Of a stretch of DNA of 64,000 nucleotides, positions 43,495 to 54,731 are shown one piece after another (the stretch's first letter is position 1; each line of letters begins with the position of its first letter). The stretch lies in the NCBI GenBank assembly GCA_016271365.2, contig CM057459.1:485473501-485537500 (forward strand), given 5' to 3'. The position numbers and the translations under genes were made by a program. Below the pieces are notes generated by a model. It was not told the origin of the DNA, ran no database searches, and saw nothing but the letters and a program-made list of their open reading frames with translations. The stretch is from Neoceratodus forsteri (taxonomy: Eukaryota; Chordata; Ceratodontiformes; Ceratodontidae).

Positions 43495-44692
43495 GTTCCC
43501 TATATAGGCACCAAGATATAGTACACTTCTTCCCTGTGTGAGCCTGCATGCACGTGTGCCCATTCGCACACATAGCACCACTGGGAAAACTGTACTATTA
43601 GGCCTCCAGCTACCCACAGTAGGTGTATTTCACAATAGAAACAGTTCTAGGCAGGAACTATGCTTTCAGAAATACTGTACATACTTTACTGCAGTTTATA
43701 CCAGTTGCTGGGTACCCAGGCTAACTAACAATTGCAGGCCAAATGTTGCAATGCCTGGCATCTGCATTGGCACACTTAGCACTTAGATGTTAGGCAAGCT
43801 TGCAAATAAATTAAACCACTCCCAACTGACTTTTTAGTAGCAGTTTAGATAAAAGCAAATTCTATTTCAAACAGGAACTTGCAATCCAAGAATTAAACTG
43901 GAATCCAACAGGGAAAATGGTTTGATGCAACTCTGACTGGCTAGACCTGTACTCAAGCATCTGCATTAGTACTGGCCACAGTACTTTTTTTTTTATGTTG
44001 AATCATGCTGAATTGAATTGAAAATTGATTTGATGACAACTTGGAGCTTGGGCTGGATCAGGGACACAGGAGCAGTCCTCAGCAGCAGGCCCCAGGTGCA
44101 GGCAAGCACAGAAGGTTCTCAGCAGGCAGCAGCAGGTGGCTCTGGCTCAGCTCTCACAGCAATGAGGCAGTGACCAAGTCCCAGGTGAGGCCTAGACTGA
44201 AGTGCTCCCTTACCCTTGGGTGTATTTACAATCAGTGGTTTCAGGGAAGCAGGAGACTTAGCTCCTGACCTCACCCTTCCCTTAGTCACACAAGACAAAG
44301 GCAGCAGTGCATATATCCTTCCTCTGATTTCCACCAGCAAATATGGGTTCTCTTTGCATCACTTCTATTCACAGCAGGCACTTTACAGCTCAACACCACT
44401 TCAGGATCTGAGCTCAGATAGGGCCTCAGGTTTTCCTTTTTACCATGTCTGACTCCAATGAATGCAAGAGCTGGACTGCCTGAAATTCCTTCTAGCTGGT
44501 GGGAAGGTTCCAGTCCAGGACCCAAACATCCCTGCTCAACACTGGCTGACTTGACTGTCAATCACAGCTCTTGGATTTTTATTTCTAAAAAGAGGACACC
44601 AAGCACTCTGCCACTGCGGCTCCCAGGGTGTGTTAAAAGTTTCTGTGTGACCTTCAGATTCAAGTTGGCTGGTTTTAGGGTCAGGAATAATC
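43495..44692. other. Intergenic, nothing recognised
   Basis: No gene or nameable repeat. The overlapping short ORFs at 44040-44770 share no motif with known families, apart from CR1 coding that starts near 44693. Confidence 0.5.
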
Positions 44693-47366
44693 AAGATGGC
44701 AATGCCCATGTTATTTATATGGGCACTTTCTGCAAAACTTGGCAAGAAACTGCAGTTTGGGGTGAAATATAGACCTCCAGGACACGGGGAGGAGAGGGAC
44801 AGACAGCTCAGGGAAGAACTTGAAAGAGGGGTAGCAAAAGGAGAAGTAGTGGTGGTGGATGATCTGAACCTGCTGGACATTGATTGGGATGTTCTAGTGG
44901 CCAGGAGAACCAGAACTCAGGCCTTGCTGGGCATGTTTCAGGACTGTCTAGTGGTACAACTAGTTTTGGAACCCACCAGGCAGACCACAATTCTTGATGT
45001 GGTGCTTACCAACGTTGAGGCTGTAGGAGTTGTTGTAATAGGGGAGCTGCTGGGGAACAGTGACCATAACTCTGTTTGGTTACAACTGGCCCTTGGGTCC
45101 AGAAAGCCGCAGTCAAAAGCTGAAGCCCTAGATTTTAGAAGGGCAGACTTCAATAGGCTGAGGGAGCTGATCAGGGATAAGTTAGTAAGGGTGGATAACA
45201 TAGGTGGAGTGGAAGAGAGATGTGGCTAATTAAGGGGGCCATTCTCAAGGCATCTAAGGTATGCATGAGAACAGAAACTAAAAAGAACAGGTTCAATAAA
45301 CCATTATGGTTATCAGCAAGGGTCAGAGAAATGGAGAGGGCCAAGAAAAAGACTTTCTAGGGACAAGAAAAAAGGCCTTCTACAAATATAAAGAAAAGAA
45401 GGGGGAAGAAGAATGGAGAGAACATTTACTGAAAAATAGACAGACAAAGAGTACGGTTGGGGAGGCAAAAGCAGATACAGTACTGTGCATTGCAGAGGTG
45501 GTCAAGGGCAGAAAAAAAACAATTCTTCATATATTTTAGGGAGAAATGGAAGAAAGGAGGGGGAATTGTAAGGCTAGCTGAGGGGGTCAAGGCATTAGAA
45601 TATGATGGGCAAAAGATCATCCTTAATGAGTACTTCTGCTCAGTTTTCTCTAGGGAGGACAATGGGTCCTCACCAGAGAGTGGCATCAAAGCAGCCACCA
45701 AGGGGTTCTCGGGTATGATGCTGCCAATATTTACTAGCAAAATGGTCCTGAAAGAGCTGGCAGCCCTAAAGATACATAAGGTCACAGGACAACATGACTT
45801 GCATATGAAGATACTCATGGAATTGGCAGCAGAACTGACTGAATCCCTGGTAGGTCTGTTCAACAACTTACGAACGATGTGGTAGTTCCAAAGGATTGGA
45901 AGGTGGTGAAAGTAGTTCTGTTCCATAAGGTGGGGACAAGGAACAAGCAGAAAACTACAAAGCTGTGAATCTTACTTCTATTGCAGGGATATTGATGGAG
46001 TCACTGGTCAAAGAAGACCTTGTGGACTACTTGGACAGCCATTGTCTCCAGGATAGTATGCAGCACAGATCTGGTGCAAAGAGGTCTTGTCACACTAACC
46101 TAATAGCTTTCTCTGACTGGGTGATGAGTGAATTGGATAGGGTCCATGCTGTGATCTGCCCTACTTCAACTACAGCATGGCTTTAGACTCAGTGCCTCCC
46201 AGAAGTTTGCTGAAGAAGATGGAGGATCTGGGTGCAGCTAAGTTCATAGTGAACTGAATAGATAGCTGGCTAAAGGGGAGGCAGCAGACAGTTGTGGTCA
46301 ATGAGGTTAAATCAGAAGAGAGGGAGGTCGCAAGCTGGGTACCACAGGGGTCTGTCCTGGGTCCAGTCCTCTTCAACATGTTCATCAGGGACATTGGTGA
46401 GGAAATCTAGGGTAGGTTATGTCTTTTCGCAGGTGACACTAAGCTCTATAGGAGAGTGGATAGTGATGAGAGAAACAGGAAAATGCAGAGTGACCTGCAA
46501 ATGCTGGAGACCTGGTCTAGGATTTGGCAGTTGAAATGTAATGCCAAGAAGTGCAAGATGATGCATGTAGGTAGCAAGAACCCCAGTAAGGAGTACTGGA
46601 TGGGTGGTGTAAGACTCAGCACTACAGCTGAGGAACAGAACTTAGAAGTTATCATCAGCAACACCCTCAAACAATCAAGCCAGTGCAACAAGGCCTATAG
46701 TAAGACAAACAGGATAGTAGAGTGTATCAGAAGGGTATTGGCAGCAGAAGGAAAGAGGTAATGCTACCCCTTTATAGATCTTTGGTGAGACCTTACCTGG
46801 AGTACTGCACCTACAGTAGTTCTGCAGTCCTCACTTCACGAATGATGAGGATAGGCTGGAGGTGGTGCAGAAAGGGTGGCTAAGATGTTTTAGTGCAACA
46901 GGGAAGATCTTATGTGGAGCACCTCAAGGCTCTGAACATGTACTCACTGGAGACCAGAAGGGAGAGGGGATACATGATTGAGACCTTCAGATTCCTAAAT
47001 GGAATTAACAAGGTGAACCGCAAGGAACTTTTAGCTTGAATACTAGCTCGTGGTCATAGGGTCATGGATATTAACTAACTGGAGGACAGTTCAGGAGGAA
47101 CATGAGAAAGTACTATTATACAGAGAGGGTTGTGGAGCCATGACCAGGTGAGATGCTGGGTGTGAAAGCCATTAGGGGCTACAAGCATAGTTGGGACTGT
47201 ATGAAGGGTATAGTGGTTGCTAGGGGTGGCAGAACTAGGATAGAGATGGGGGTATGGGGAGGTCTAGGACCCCAAAGGGACAATCAGTTGCAGGGCTAAA
47301 TAGGGAACTGAGGCAGAGTGCATGGACCATTGGTCTTTTTCTGCTGTTATTGTGTATGTTTCTTTG
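44693..47366 (+). mobile_element. CR1 LINE, 5'-truncated in ORF2
   Basis: Starts within the endonuclease and runs to octamer-like TATGTTTCTTTGTG at 47352-47366. ORF1 is absent. This subfamily is clearly diverged from the copy at 30600-34897. Confidence 0.85.
44750..46760 (+). pseudogene. CR1 ORF2 relic
   Basis: The frame to 45229 reads VKYRPPGHGEERDRQLREEL, VVVDDLNLLDIDWD (the usual G-D-L-N has become D-D-L-N) and GNSDHNSVWLQLALG of the endonuclease. Later frames read [46 protein letters not shown] and FAGD at 46426-46437, where active CR1 has FADD. After this come WSRIWQLKCNAKKCKMMHVG and MGGVRLSTTAEEQNLEVIIS. At least four frame changes break it. C-terminal coding remnants continue beyond 46760. 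Confidence 0.8.
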
Positions 47367-47377
47367 TGAACAAATTA

Positions 47378-47930
47378 GAAACATTGAAACAGAAACATAG
47401 AATTTGTCGGCAGAGAAGGACTGCTTGGCCCACCCAGTCTGCAATTTTTCCCCTGCCCATATTGTCACTGCAGACCTGACCTGATCTCCAACTACTCACC
47501 CCCAGCTTTTTTACTAAGAGTCCCTTGTGCCAAGCCCATGCATGCTTGAAGCCCACCACTATTTTTGCTTCCACCACCTCTGTTGGTAGACTGTTTTAGG
47601 CATCCATCACTGTTTCAGTGAAGAAGTACTTCATCCCTAAGATGTGGTCTCCCAAACTGGACATAATATTCCAGGTGGGCTGTCACCAACAGTCAATGCA
47701 GTGGCAACACCACCACCTCCTTCTGCTGGTGATTCCCCTGCCTATGCACCCCAGCATCACACAGGCTCTGCCTACTACCTTGTTGAGCTATATGATAACC
47801 CCAAGGACTCTTTCCTGTTTAGTCACTATGAGCCCTGGCCACTGGGAGTTGACAGGGGGAATAGAGGATCAAGCATCTGGAGGACTGCACTCCTCTCTCA
47901 AGGGGAAGGACACTAGTCTTCCCCCTCATT
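47378..47930 (-). mobile_element. CR1 3' fragment, tail-to-tail with the previous copy
   Basis: Begins with inverted octamers (GAAACATTGAAACAGAAACA) and continues with the reverse complement of the CR1 C-terminus, including AACTGGACATAATATTCCAG. Its 3' end faces that of the CR1 at 44693-47366 across about 12 bp. Confidence 0.75.
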
Positions 47931-50423
47931 GATTGCCCTCTGGCAGCAGCTGGAGGGCAATATGGGTTGGGAGGCATGTACTGACATCCTTACGTTAGTA
48001 TGGGAGATTGGAGAAAGAGGAAAAAAATGGAGCCTGGAAGCTGCCATGTTGGCCCCACATCCCCGAGGGCCACCCCCAGTATCTGGATTGGGTCTTGGGG
48101 GAAGCTGGTGCCCTGCTCCCTGGCCCCACCATGGGGGACAATCTGTGGGGGAATTTCCTGGGGTTGGCAGAGCAGGGATGCGTAAGACCGGAGAGTGAGT
48201 TCCTCCATGAGGAGGACCACATCCACTTGCCAGGGCTCATGAAGGATAAAAAACCCTATATATATATATATATATACATATATATAAACTGTTTTAATAT
48301 TGTTCAGAAAAAATCTGAAGCTTATGTAACATTTCTGCATCTGGTATGTATCTAGTAAGGGACTAAAAAATCTTTCACGCAGCATATTTGGCCTATGCTA
48401 ATGCAATAAATTTACAAGAATACAGTAAGATCCATTTCAAATATGTATGATAAATTCTTTGCAGAAAAACTCTGATCATAGGCACTGAATACTTGAAATC
48501 CTTAATTTCAGGTCTGTATACTTTAAAGAGTTGTTGTTGACCAGCGCTATGAAAAAGGAATCATATTGCATGGCAATTATGGATTTATGCATGGGTTTTA
48601 AATCACATATTATCTTCATGAACGTCTGTTAAGCCTTTGGTATTAAACTGGAATTTGTAAAGAAGTAGGTTTCCCTTTTTGGGTAAAGCTGACATAGGAA
48701 AAAGGATTTGCTTTATAATTTTGCAAGTTAAAGCTGAAAGTCTAACTGTGCTCTTTTAAATGGAATTTTACTTCATATTGCCAAGAACTTGAAATGTGCT
48801 GCTCATGCCAAAATACTGGTAGAACTGTAAAATCATCCCGAACATGATTTCACGTCCATATACATGGTTATAATTCTCTCTGCTGAACGCAGTACAAAGA
48901 AAAACAGAGGCAGCATTAAAATAGCTTATTATTCTTGTCCCTGAGTAAATGCACTGTATTAAGCACTACCAAGTATAGTGCACCAGTTTGCTATAGCTTT
49001 GTCACCCTGTTATCTTGAAGTGGATCCTTTCATTAAGATGTAGCAGTTGTGGCACCAACCACTGCAGACTCCAATGAGTGTAAGCATAATATACTGCATA
49101 TAATGATGTCACTCCTCCTACTCATGGTACTCTAGTTAAAAAATATTATCTGTGGTACCCATAGTGGCTCCATAACTGTAAGGTCATCAGCAATCCAGAT
49201 GAAAGAATATTTGCCGACAGTGTGCATTTGGTCCTTTTAAACAGCCCTCCCTCCAGGAAGAAGCTGTTGTCCATGAAATCATCCTTTAAGTCTAATGGCC
49301 TGATCCACAAATCTGGCCTCGATACTAGCCAAAGCACTCATCTAGGCACAGGGGCTCAATACATATGGAGCTGCACTCAAAAGACATGACAGACAGTCCC
49401 CTAACAGTCATCCCCATTCCCTCCCCATAATACAGAGGTTTGGAGGGGGTAGAAGAAACCAGAAAACATACAGTATGTGGTTCTCCATTCTTTAGTATCA
49501 TCAGTATCTTATGATGCATCTGCAAATATTATATCAGGTGTTGCCTATCTCCATCTGAAGTTGTTGGTCACCTTATCTTTTGTATATCTTAAGTGTACAA
49601 ATTATTTTTAAACCACAAAACATTATGATTATATAGTACCGTAAGTATCTTTGGTACATCTTAAGTATGCAAACTCATTTTAAACCACAAAACGTTATGA
49701 TTATGCAGTACCATAAGTGCATTAATGTACATCAATGTGTATTAACATATCAAAACTGTATTAAGAGGATACAACCAGACTGACCAGAATCTAAGCTTTT
49801 CAGTTTTCAATTGCTACCTCCTTCCACTTTGACTCACCTGCCATGGGATTCCAATGGCAACTACCCTGGCCAGTCACCCCTGAACTTGGCTACTCCTTCA
49901 ACCAATTACATGTCCAAAGTCAGTGGGAGTTGACAGGCCGGCAGTGCAGGGCCTGAGAATATCAGATGTTCTTCATCCTGCTTATTCAGGACATTTTTCC
50001 ATTCTTCTGTTTCCTTGATGCCATGGAGGCTAATCTTAATGATGAGCAGAGTGTGGCCAAACTCACACAGTGTGACACCACAACAAAGTAACATATATAA
50101 AGGTAACATATCCCACCTTTATTTTGGTGACTTTGACTGCACATCTGCCTGTGAACATCCATGTGGAAGTGTTCAGCAAGGTCAACAACTCTTCCTACCT
50201 CAGCTGGCCTCTGAAATCCTAGACTTGAACCCAAACTTTGGATTTTGTCATTGCTAGTGGTAACCCTTCTGCAGGACTGATAGACAAGGAGATGACTGTA
50301 TTTTAAAGCTTTGAGTTTCTGTTGGCCCAACAGAGACTCAAGAGTTTTAAAATACAGTAATTTCCTTCCTCTTACATTTCCGTAGTTAAACCGTCTCAGA
50401 TGAACTATCTTTAGAAAGGTCTA
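47931..50423. other. Intergenic, with small tandem repeats
   Basis: (TA)n at 48257-48287. A direct duplication of about 75 bp at roughly 49577-49725 shares AAACCACAAAAC and TTATGATTAT. No gene or nameable transposon. Confidence 0.5.
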
Positions 50424-51640
50424 ATTTTGGAACCGTAAGTGTTAGGAACTTAATTTTCTTAAAATAAAAGCTTGAAGTTGAGGGCAAAAACAGATAATTA
50501 TTCTGAATATACTTGCAATGTAGTGATATACTGATAATACTCTTTAGTATACTGATATATTAAAAAGTTGTATTTCTTACTATATTGATGTATGTTAATC
50601 TGTTTTGAAACATTGAAAGTTTATCAGAAGAATGTAACTACATTGATTTGGCTATGTGCTTTCATATTTAAAAAAAAAGTAATGTTTCAATACCTTACAG
50701 TTTGAAAGTTAGCAATTTCTAAAGAAATTGCATAGGATTTTCAAACATGCATTGGGGATTTGTGGAACAATCGAGCTGCATCCCTGGTGCTAGGGGTAAT
50801 AAGTCAGGCTAATTAAAAGGTCAACTAACGTTTGTGCACAACTAATGTGATTTGTGGCATTTCAGGTGTGTCACAATGACGTATGTGGCAATATACAGTA
50901 TGATGAATGCATCATTATTTTTCTGTAAAGCAGTGACAGGTGTCATAAATGTGGCAGAATGTTTAAAAATAACATTGAAACAGTTTGCAACATTCTGGAT
51001 GTTGCAGACACAGCCCAAAATTAAGAATAGTGCTTGCAGCACCCTGTTTGTGAAAGCGGCCCATTATGTTTTGAAAGAGTTAACCTTTAAACCACTATGG
51101 CTGAAAATTGATTTTTTTTGTTTTAAATGAAAGCTTTGAGTCTGATGAACATAATTACACCATGTTGATATACTTTTAATGTACAAATACACATCAATAT
51201 AGTACAACTGATTTTACTGTATGAATGTTAAAGTGTGTTTTCGCTATGTGAATATGTGGAAATTGTGTCAGCATAATGAAACTATATGGATCTGACTACA
51301 AGCTGTTATTTTAAAAAGTGTATAGCCCTTCCAGTTAGTCCTTTTTTAAAACAGGAATACTAAAAACATATTTTTTTATGAAACCTTGGAGTCAGGTTGA
51401 TATAGTTACACCAAGCTGACGCTTTTTCAATTTATTAATACACAGAAATACTCAGTGATACAATAACAATTCTGTTTTAATATATTGACGCTGTAAAAGA
51501 GCACTTGTAGTGTATCAATACATTGAAATTTGGTTGCCATATTATGCCTAGTGTATATCGTCCCAACTCCAAGCTTTTATTTCAAAAAATTATATTTCTA
51601 ACTTTTATGGTTCAAAAACTAAGACTGTTTCAAAGACAAA
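50424..51640. mobile_element. Inverted-repeat element of unknown class
   Basis: Left segment 50424-50482 (TTTTGGAACCGTAA, AAATAAAAGCTTGAAGTTG) matches the reverse complement of the right segment, about 51560-51626 (TTTTTGAACCATAA, AAATAAAAGCTTGGAGTTGG). Inside, a related module recurs (GTTGATATA with ACACCA near 51160 and 51400). No coding sequence and no clear target duplication, so the boundaries are approximate. Confidence 0.5.
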
Positions 51641-52780
51641 TAAAAGGATTTTCAAAAAGCTGCATCATGTTCTTAGCATAAATGTGCTACCTGTGACAGA
51701 GCTGTTATACCACGTGAAAGGGTGTCTAACATTCTGCAACAAGAGCTGAAAGTTGTGCACAAAAAATAATGCACTAATTAAAATAATGACACGTGTCATT
51801 TGTTTGGCTTAAAGTGTGGAAATCATCACAAATAAGTCAAAACATTTGAACATTGCATGTAAGTGATTTGGCACATTTGACATAATGGAAGCTGTAACAA
51901 CACTGGTAGTTGATATGGCATAGGGATATAATTAGAACATTTCTTTCTGATCACTGCAAAATCTGAATGGCATGAACATTTGGCTCGGCTCAGTTCCTGG
52001 ACCTAATATATATGTTTTCCATCATTTAAAGCTCATTAATCCCAGAAGGCCAGTTCATGAGCGTCACAACCAGTTCCTAGTAATTTTTTTTTTTTGCAGC
52101 AACAACATTTAGGAGGTTGTTGGGCACCTGTTAGAGAGAAACACAAAATCAAAGTAGCTCCCTCAATGGATCAGTGCAGAGTAAAAGAAATTCAATCAGC
52201 CTATGTACTAACAGGAGCCAGGTACTCCCAAGAGGTGTGTACCTGGCCCAAGCATGTCTGCACACATGGACAGGCATACAGGGCACTGCATTCATGATCA
52301 CTGGGCACCGCAGGGTGCCTGTCCATGGCCCTGCCCCCTAGTGCATTGATCCAAATGGGAGGTGATCAGCGAACAAAGGTGGGCATCTAGTTGGATGCCT
52401 GTACTGGTCCAAGACTGGACTATTGCTCTCTTGGCAGAGCAGGGGAGTATGGGACACCAAGCATCCCAGTATTAGATTTTAAATGAGTGATCACCAAAAT
52501 GGTTACTCCAGCCCTCCCTACTGGACCAGAGGGCTGGTGCAGTATGTTGGGGGGGGGGATGTACAGTCCTTCTGTGGCTGGCAGATGATTTGTGGGTGTG
52601 GCATTTAGTGGCTATGGCAGGGTCCTTGCTTGCATAGCCTGCACCCCTCTCCCCCTGCACTTTGTGCCTTAGCGAATGGTGTAGGCACACTCACTTGATG
52701 CTTCCACTAAATGTCCATGCATCTAGATGCATGATCAGTTAGATAATTGAGTGTAGTAAGGGCATGCACCCCTCTGGTAC
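51641..52780. other. Intergenic, nothing recognised
   Basis: GGATTTTCAAA occurs at 50730 and again at 51645, so parts of the previous element may be repeated here. No gene recognised. Confidence 0.4.
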
Positions 52781-54150
52781 ATAAGAACATATGAACATAT
52801 GAATGTGCCAGCAGAAACAGACCACCTGGTCTATTTAAGTCTGCTCGAGTGTGCAGCTAGCACCCCTATTTTTCAGCTGCCCCAACCCCTCCCATTTGTT
52901 ATCCCATTACCACCCCACCTCCCCCACCCTCACTCTCCCCTGTTCCCTGTCCCATGCCCTTTTGAAATAGATTTACATGATACCACCAATTCTGGTAGGG
53001 TGTTCCATTTTGCTACCACCCTCTCTGTGAAATAGTGTCTTCTCATTTCCTTCCTAAATCTTCCCTCCTCTATTCTTAGCGCATGCCCCCTGGTGACCCT
53101 CCCCCTCCTTAACTTAAAGACCCCATCTGTCCCATCCTTATTGATTCCCCTCAGATACTTGAATGTCTCTATCATGTCCGCCCTGTCGCTTCTATCCTCC
53201 AGGGTGTACATATCCAGGTCTCTCAGCCTGCTGTCATAGTCTGTCCCTTCCATTACACATATCATCGTTTTTCCCCTCCTCTGCACCCCCTCCAGTAGCC
53301 TGATATCATGCTTTAGGTATGACCTCCAAAACTGCACACAATACTTTAAGTGCAGCCTTACCAGTGACCTGTAGAGGGGAAAGATCACCTCTCTTCGCCT
53401 GGATGAAAAAACCCTCGTTATGCACCCCTGCATTTTGTTCACTTTTGCAGCTGCTCTCCTGCACTGGGCAATGTTGTCCATGGTCCCTGTTATCATTACC
53501 CCTAGGTCCTTCTCCTCCTCAGTGATCCCCAGCTTAACCCCTCCCAGCCAGTATTCTCTCCTTAAGTTCTTCACCCCCAAAGTGCATAAACTTACACTTC
53601 TTTGCATTGAACCCCAGCTGCCACCTCTCTGACCACTCCTCTAGCTTGATTAGGTCCCCCTGCAGCTGCTTCCATTCCTCCTCTCCATTCACCACTGCTC
53701 AGATTTTGGTGTCATCAGAGAACAGACTTATCTTGCTCACCACCCCATGTGCAATGTCTGATATGAAAAGCATGAACAATACTGGCCCCAACACAGAGCT
53801 CTGTGGCACCCCACTCATCACTGGCCTTGGAGTTGAGAGCTCCCCTCTCAACATCACCCTTTGCAGCCTCCCACTCAGCCATTTTGTAATCCAGTTCATC
53901 ATTTTTGCCCCTACCCCTACACCAGTTAGCTTCCCCTCAAGCCAGCCATGAGGCACAGAATTGAAGGCCTTGCTGAAGTCCAAGTAAAGAACATCCACCG
54001 CGTGACCCTTATCCAGCTCACCTGTCACTCAGTCACAATATTGTATCAGGTTGGTTTGACAAGACTTCCCAGAAACAAACCCATGCTGCCTCACATCTTG
54101 GAGGCCATTGTCCTCCAGATACGACACCAGTCCTTCCATGCCACATGCCA
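52781..54150 (-). mobile_element. CR1 LINE, 5'-truncated, minus strand
   Basis: The 3' end lies at 52781 with inverted octamers of a different form (CATATGTT-type on its own strand). Coding extends to about 54150. Endonuclease is absent. Confidence 0.85.
52930..54028 (-). pseudogene. CR1 reverse transcriptase relic
   Basis: The frame at 54028-53699 reads DVLYLDFSKAFNSVPHGWLE (motif A), [20 protein letters not shown] (motif B, with S where G is usual) and LFSDDTKI, where FADD has become FSDD (53711-53722) but both aspartates remain. The frame at 53607-52930 (225 aa) reads EYWLGGVKLGITEEEKDLGV, LVRLHLKYCVQFWRSYLKHD and FTERVVAKWNTLPE, the C-terminal region. Two frames plus a short gap separate the halves. 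Confidence 0.85.
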
Positions 54151-54199
54151 TCAGAGTCAACTGGACTCCCAATACATGACTCACTTATATAGGATTACC

Positions 54200-54400
54200 T
54201 ATGTGCCATGGATACCCACCGTGTAGGCAATCTGCACATATGTGCATAGAACCCAAGATGTCTACAACCAAAGTATTTTCCATTGTTCTTCATCTGCCTT
54301 CAGACTTGTCCAAAACTACTACTGCCATATGGTTTTTGAATTATGCCTGAAATTGGGCATTCTCTTAGCCCAGAACACTTACCCACTTGCCAAAATTCAA
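54200..54400 (+). mobile_element. Diverged L2-like LINE or SINE tail fragment
   Basis: ATTATGCCTGAAATTGGGCA and GAACACTTACCCACTTGCC (54338-54393) resemble the 3' tail of the LINEs at 4690-4757 and 42163-42232. Only the 3' part is recognisable and its left boundary is arbitrary. Confidence 0.5.
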
Positions 54401-54731
54401 TGTATCACTGCGTCGCAGTGGACTATCACACAGTACCTCCAACATGCAGCTATGGTCACCATACTAAATGAGACCAGTTGCACAGGAATGATACAAGAGC
54501 TACGGTGGTAGTAGTTGATTCAGCAAGTTGTCTCCCGAGACTGTCTTGAGATACCTATAGAAAATTCTCTGGAAATGTTTTTCACTACCTATGCTGCAGG
54601 TAATCTGCTGAAAATCTGCTTAGAGTTCTCCAGAAATGTTAGAGAACAACTTGCCAAATCAATTACTACTACTGTAATCATACACTTCTTTGCAGATTCT
54701 TGCCTTGTGGGTAAATGCTACGTTGTATGAA
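54401..54731. other. Intergenic, nothing recognised
   Basis: No gene or nameable repeat. Confidence 0.45.
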
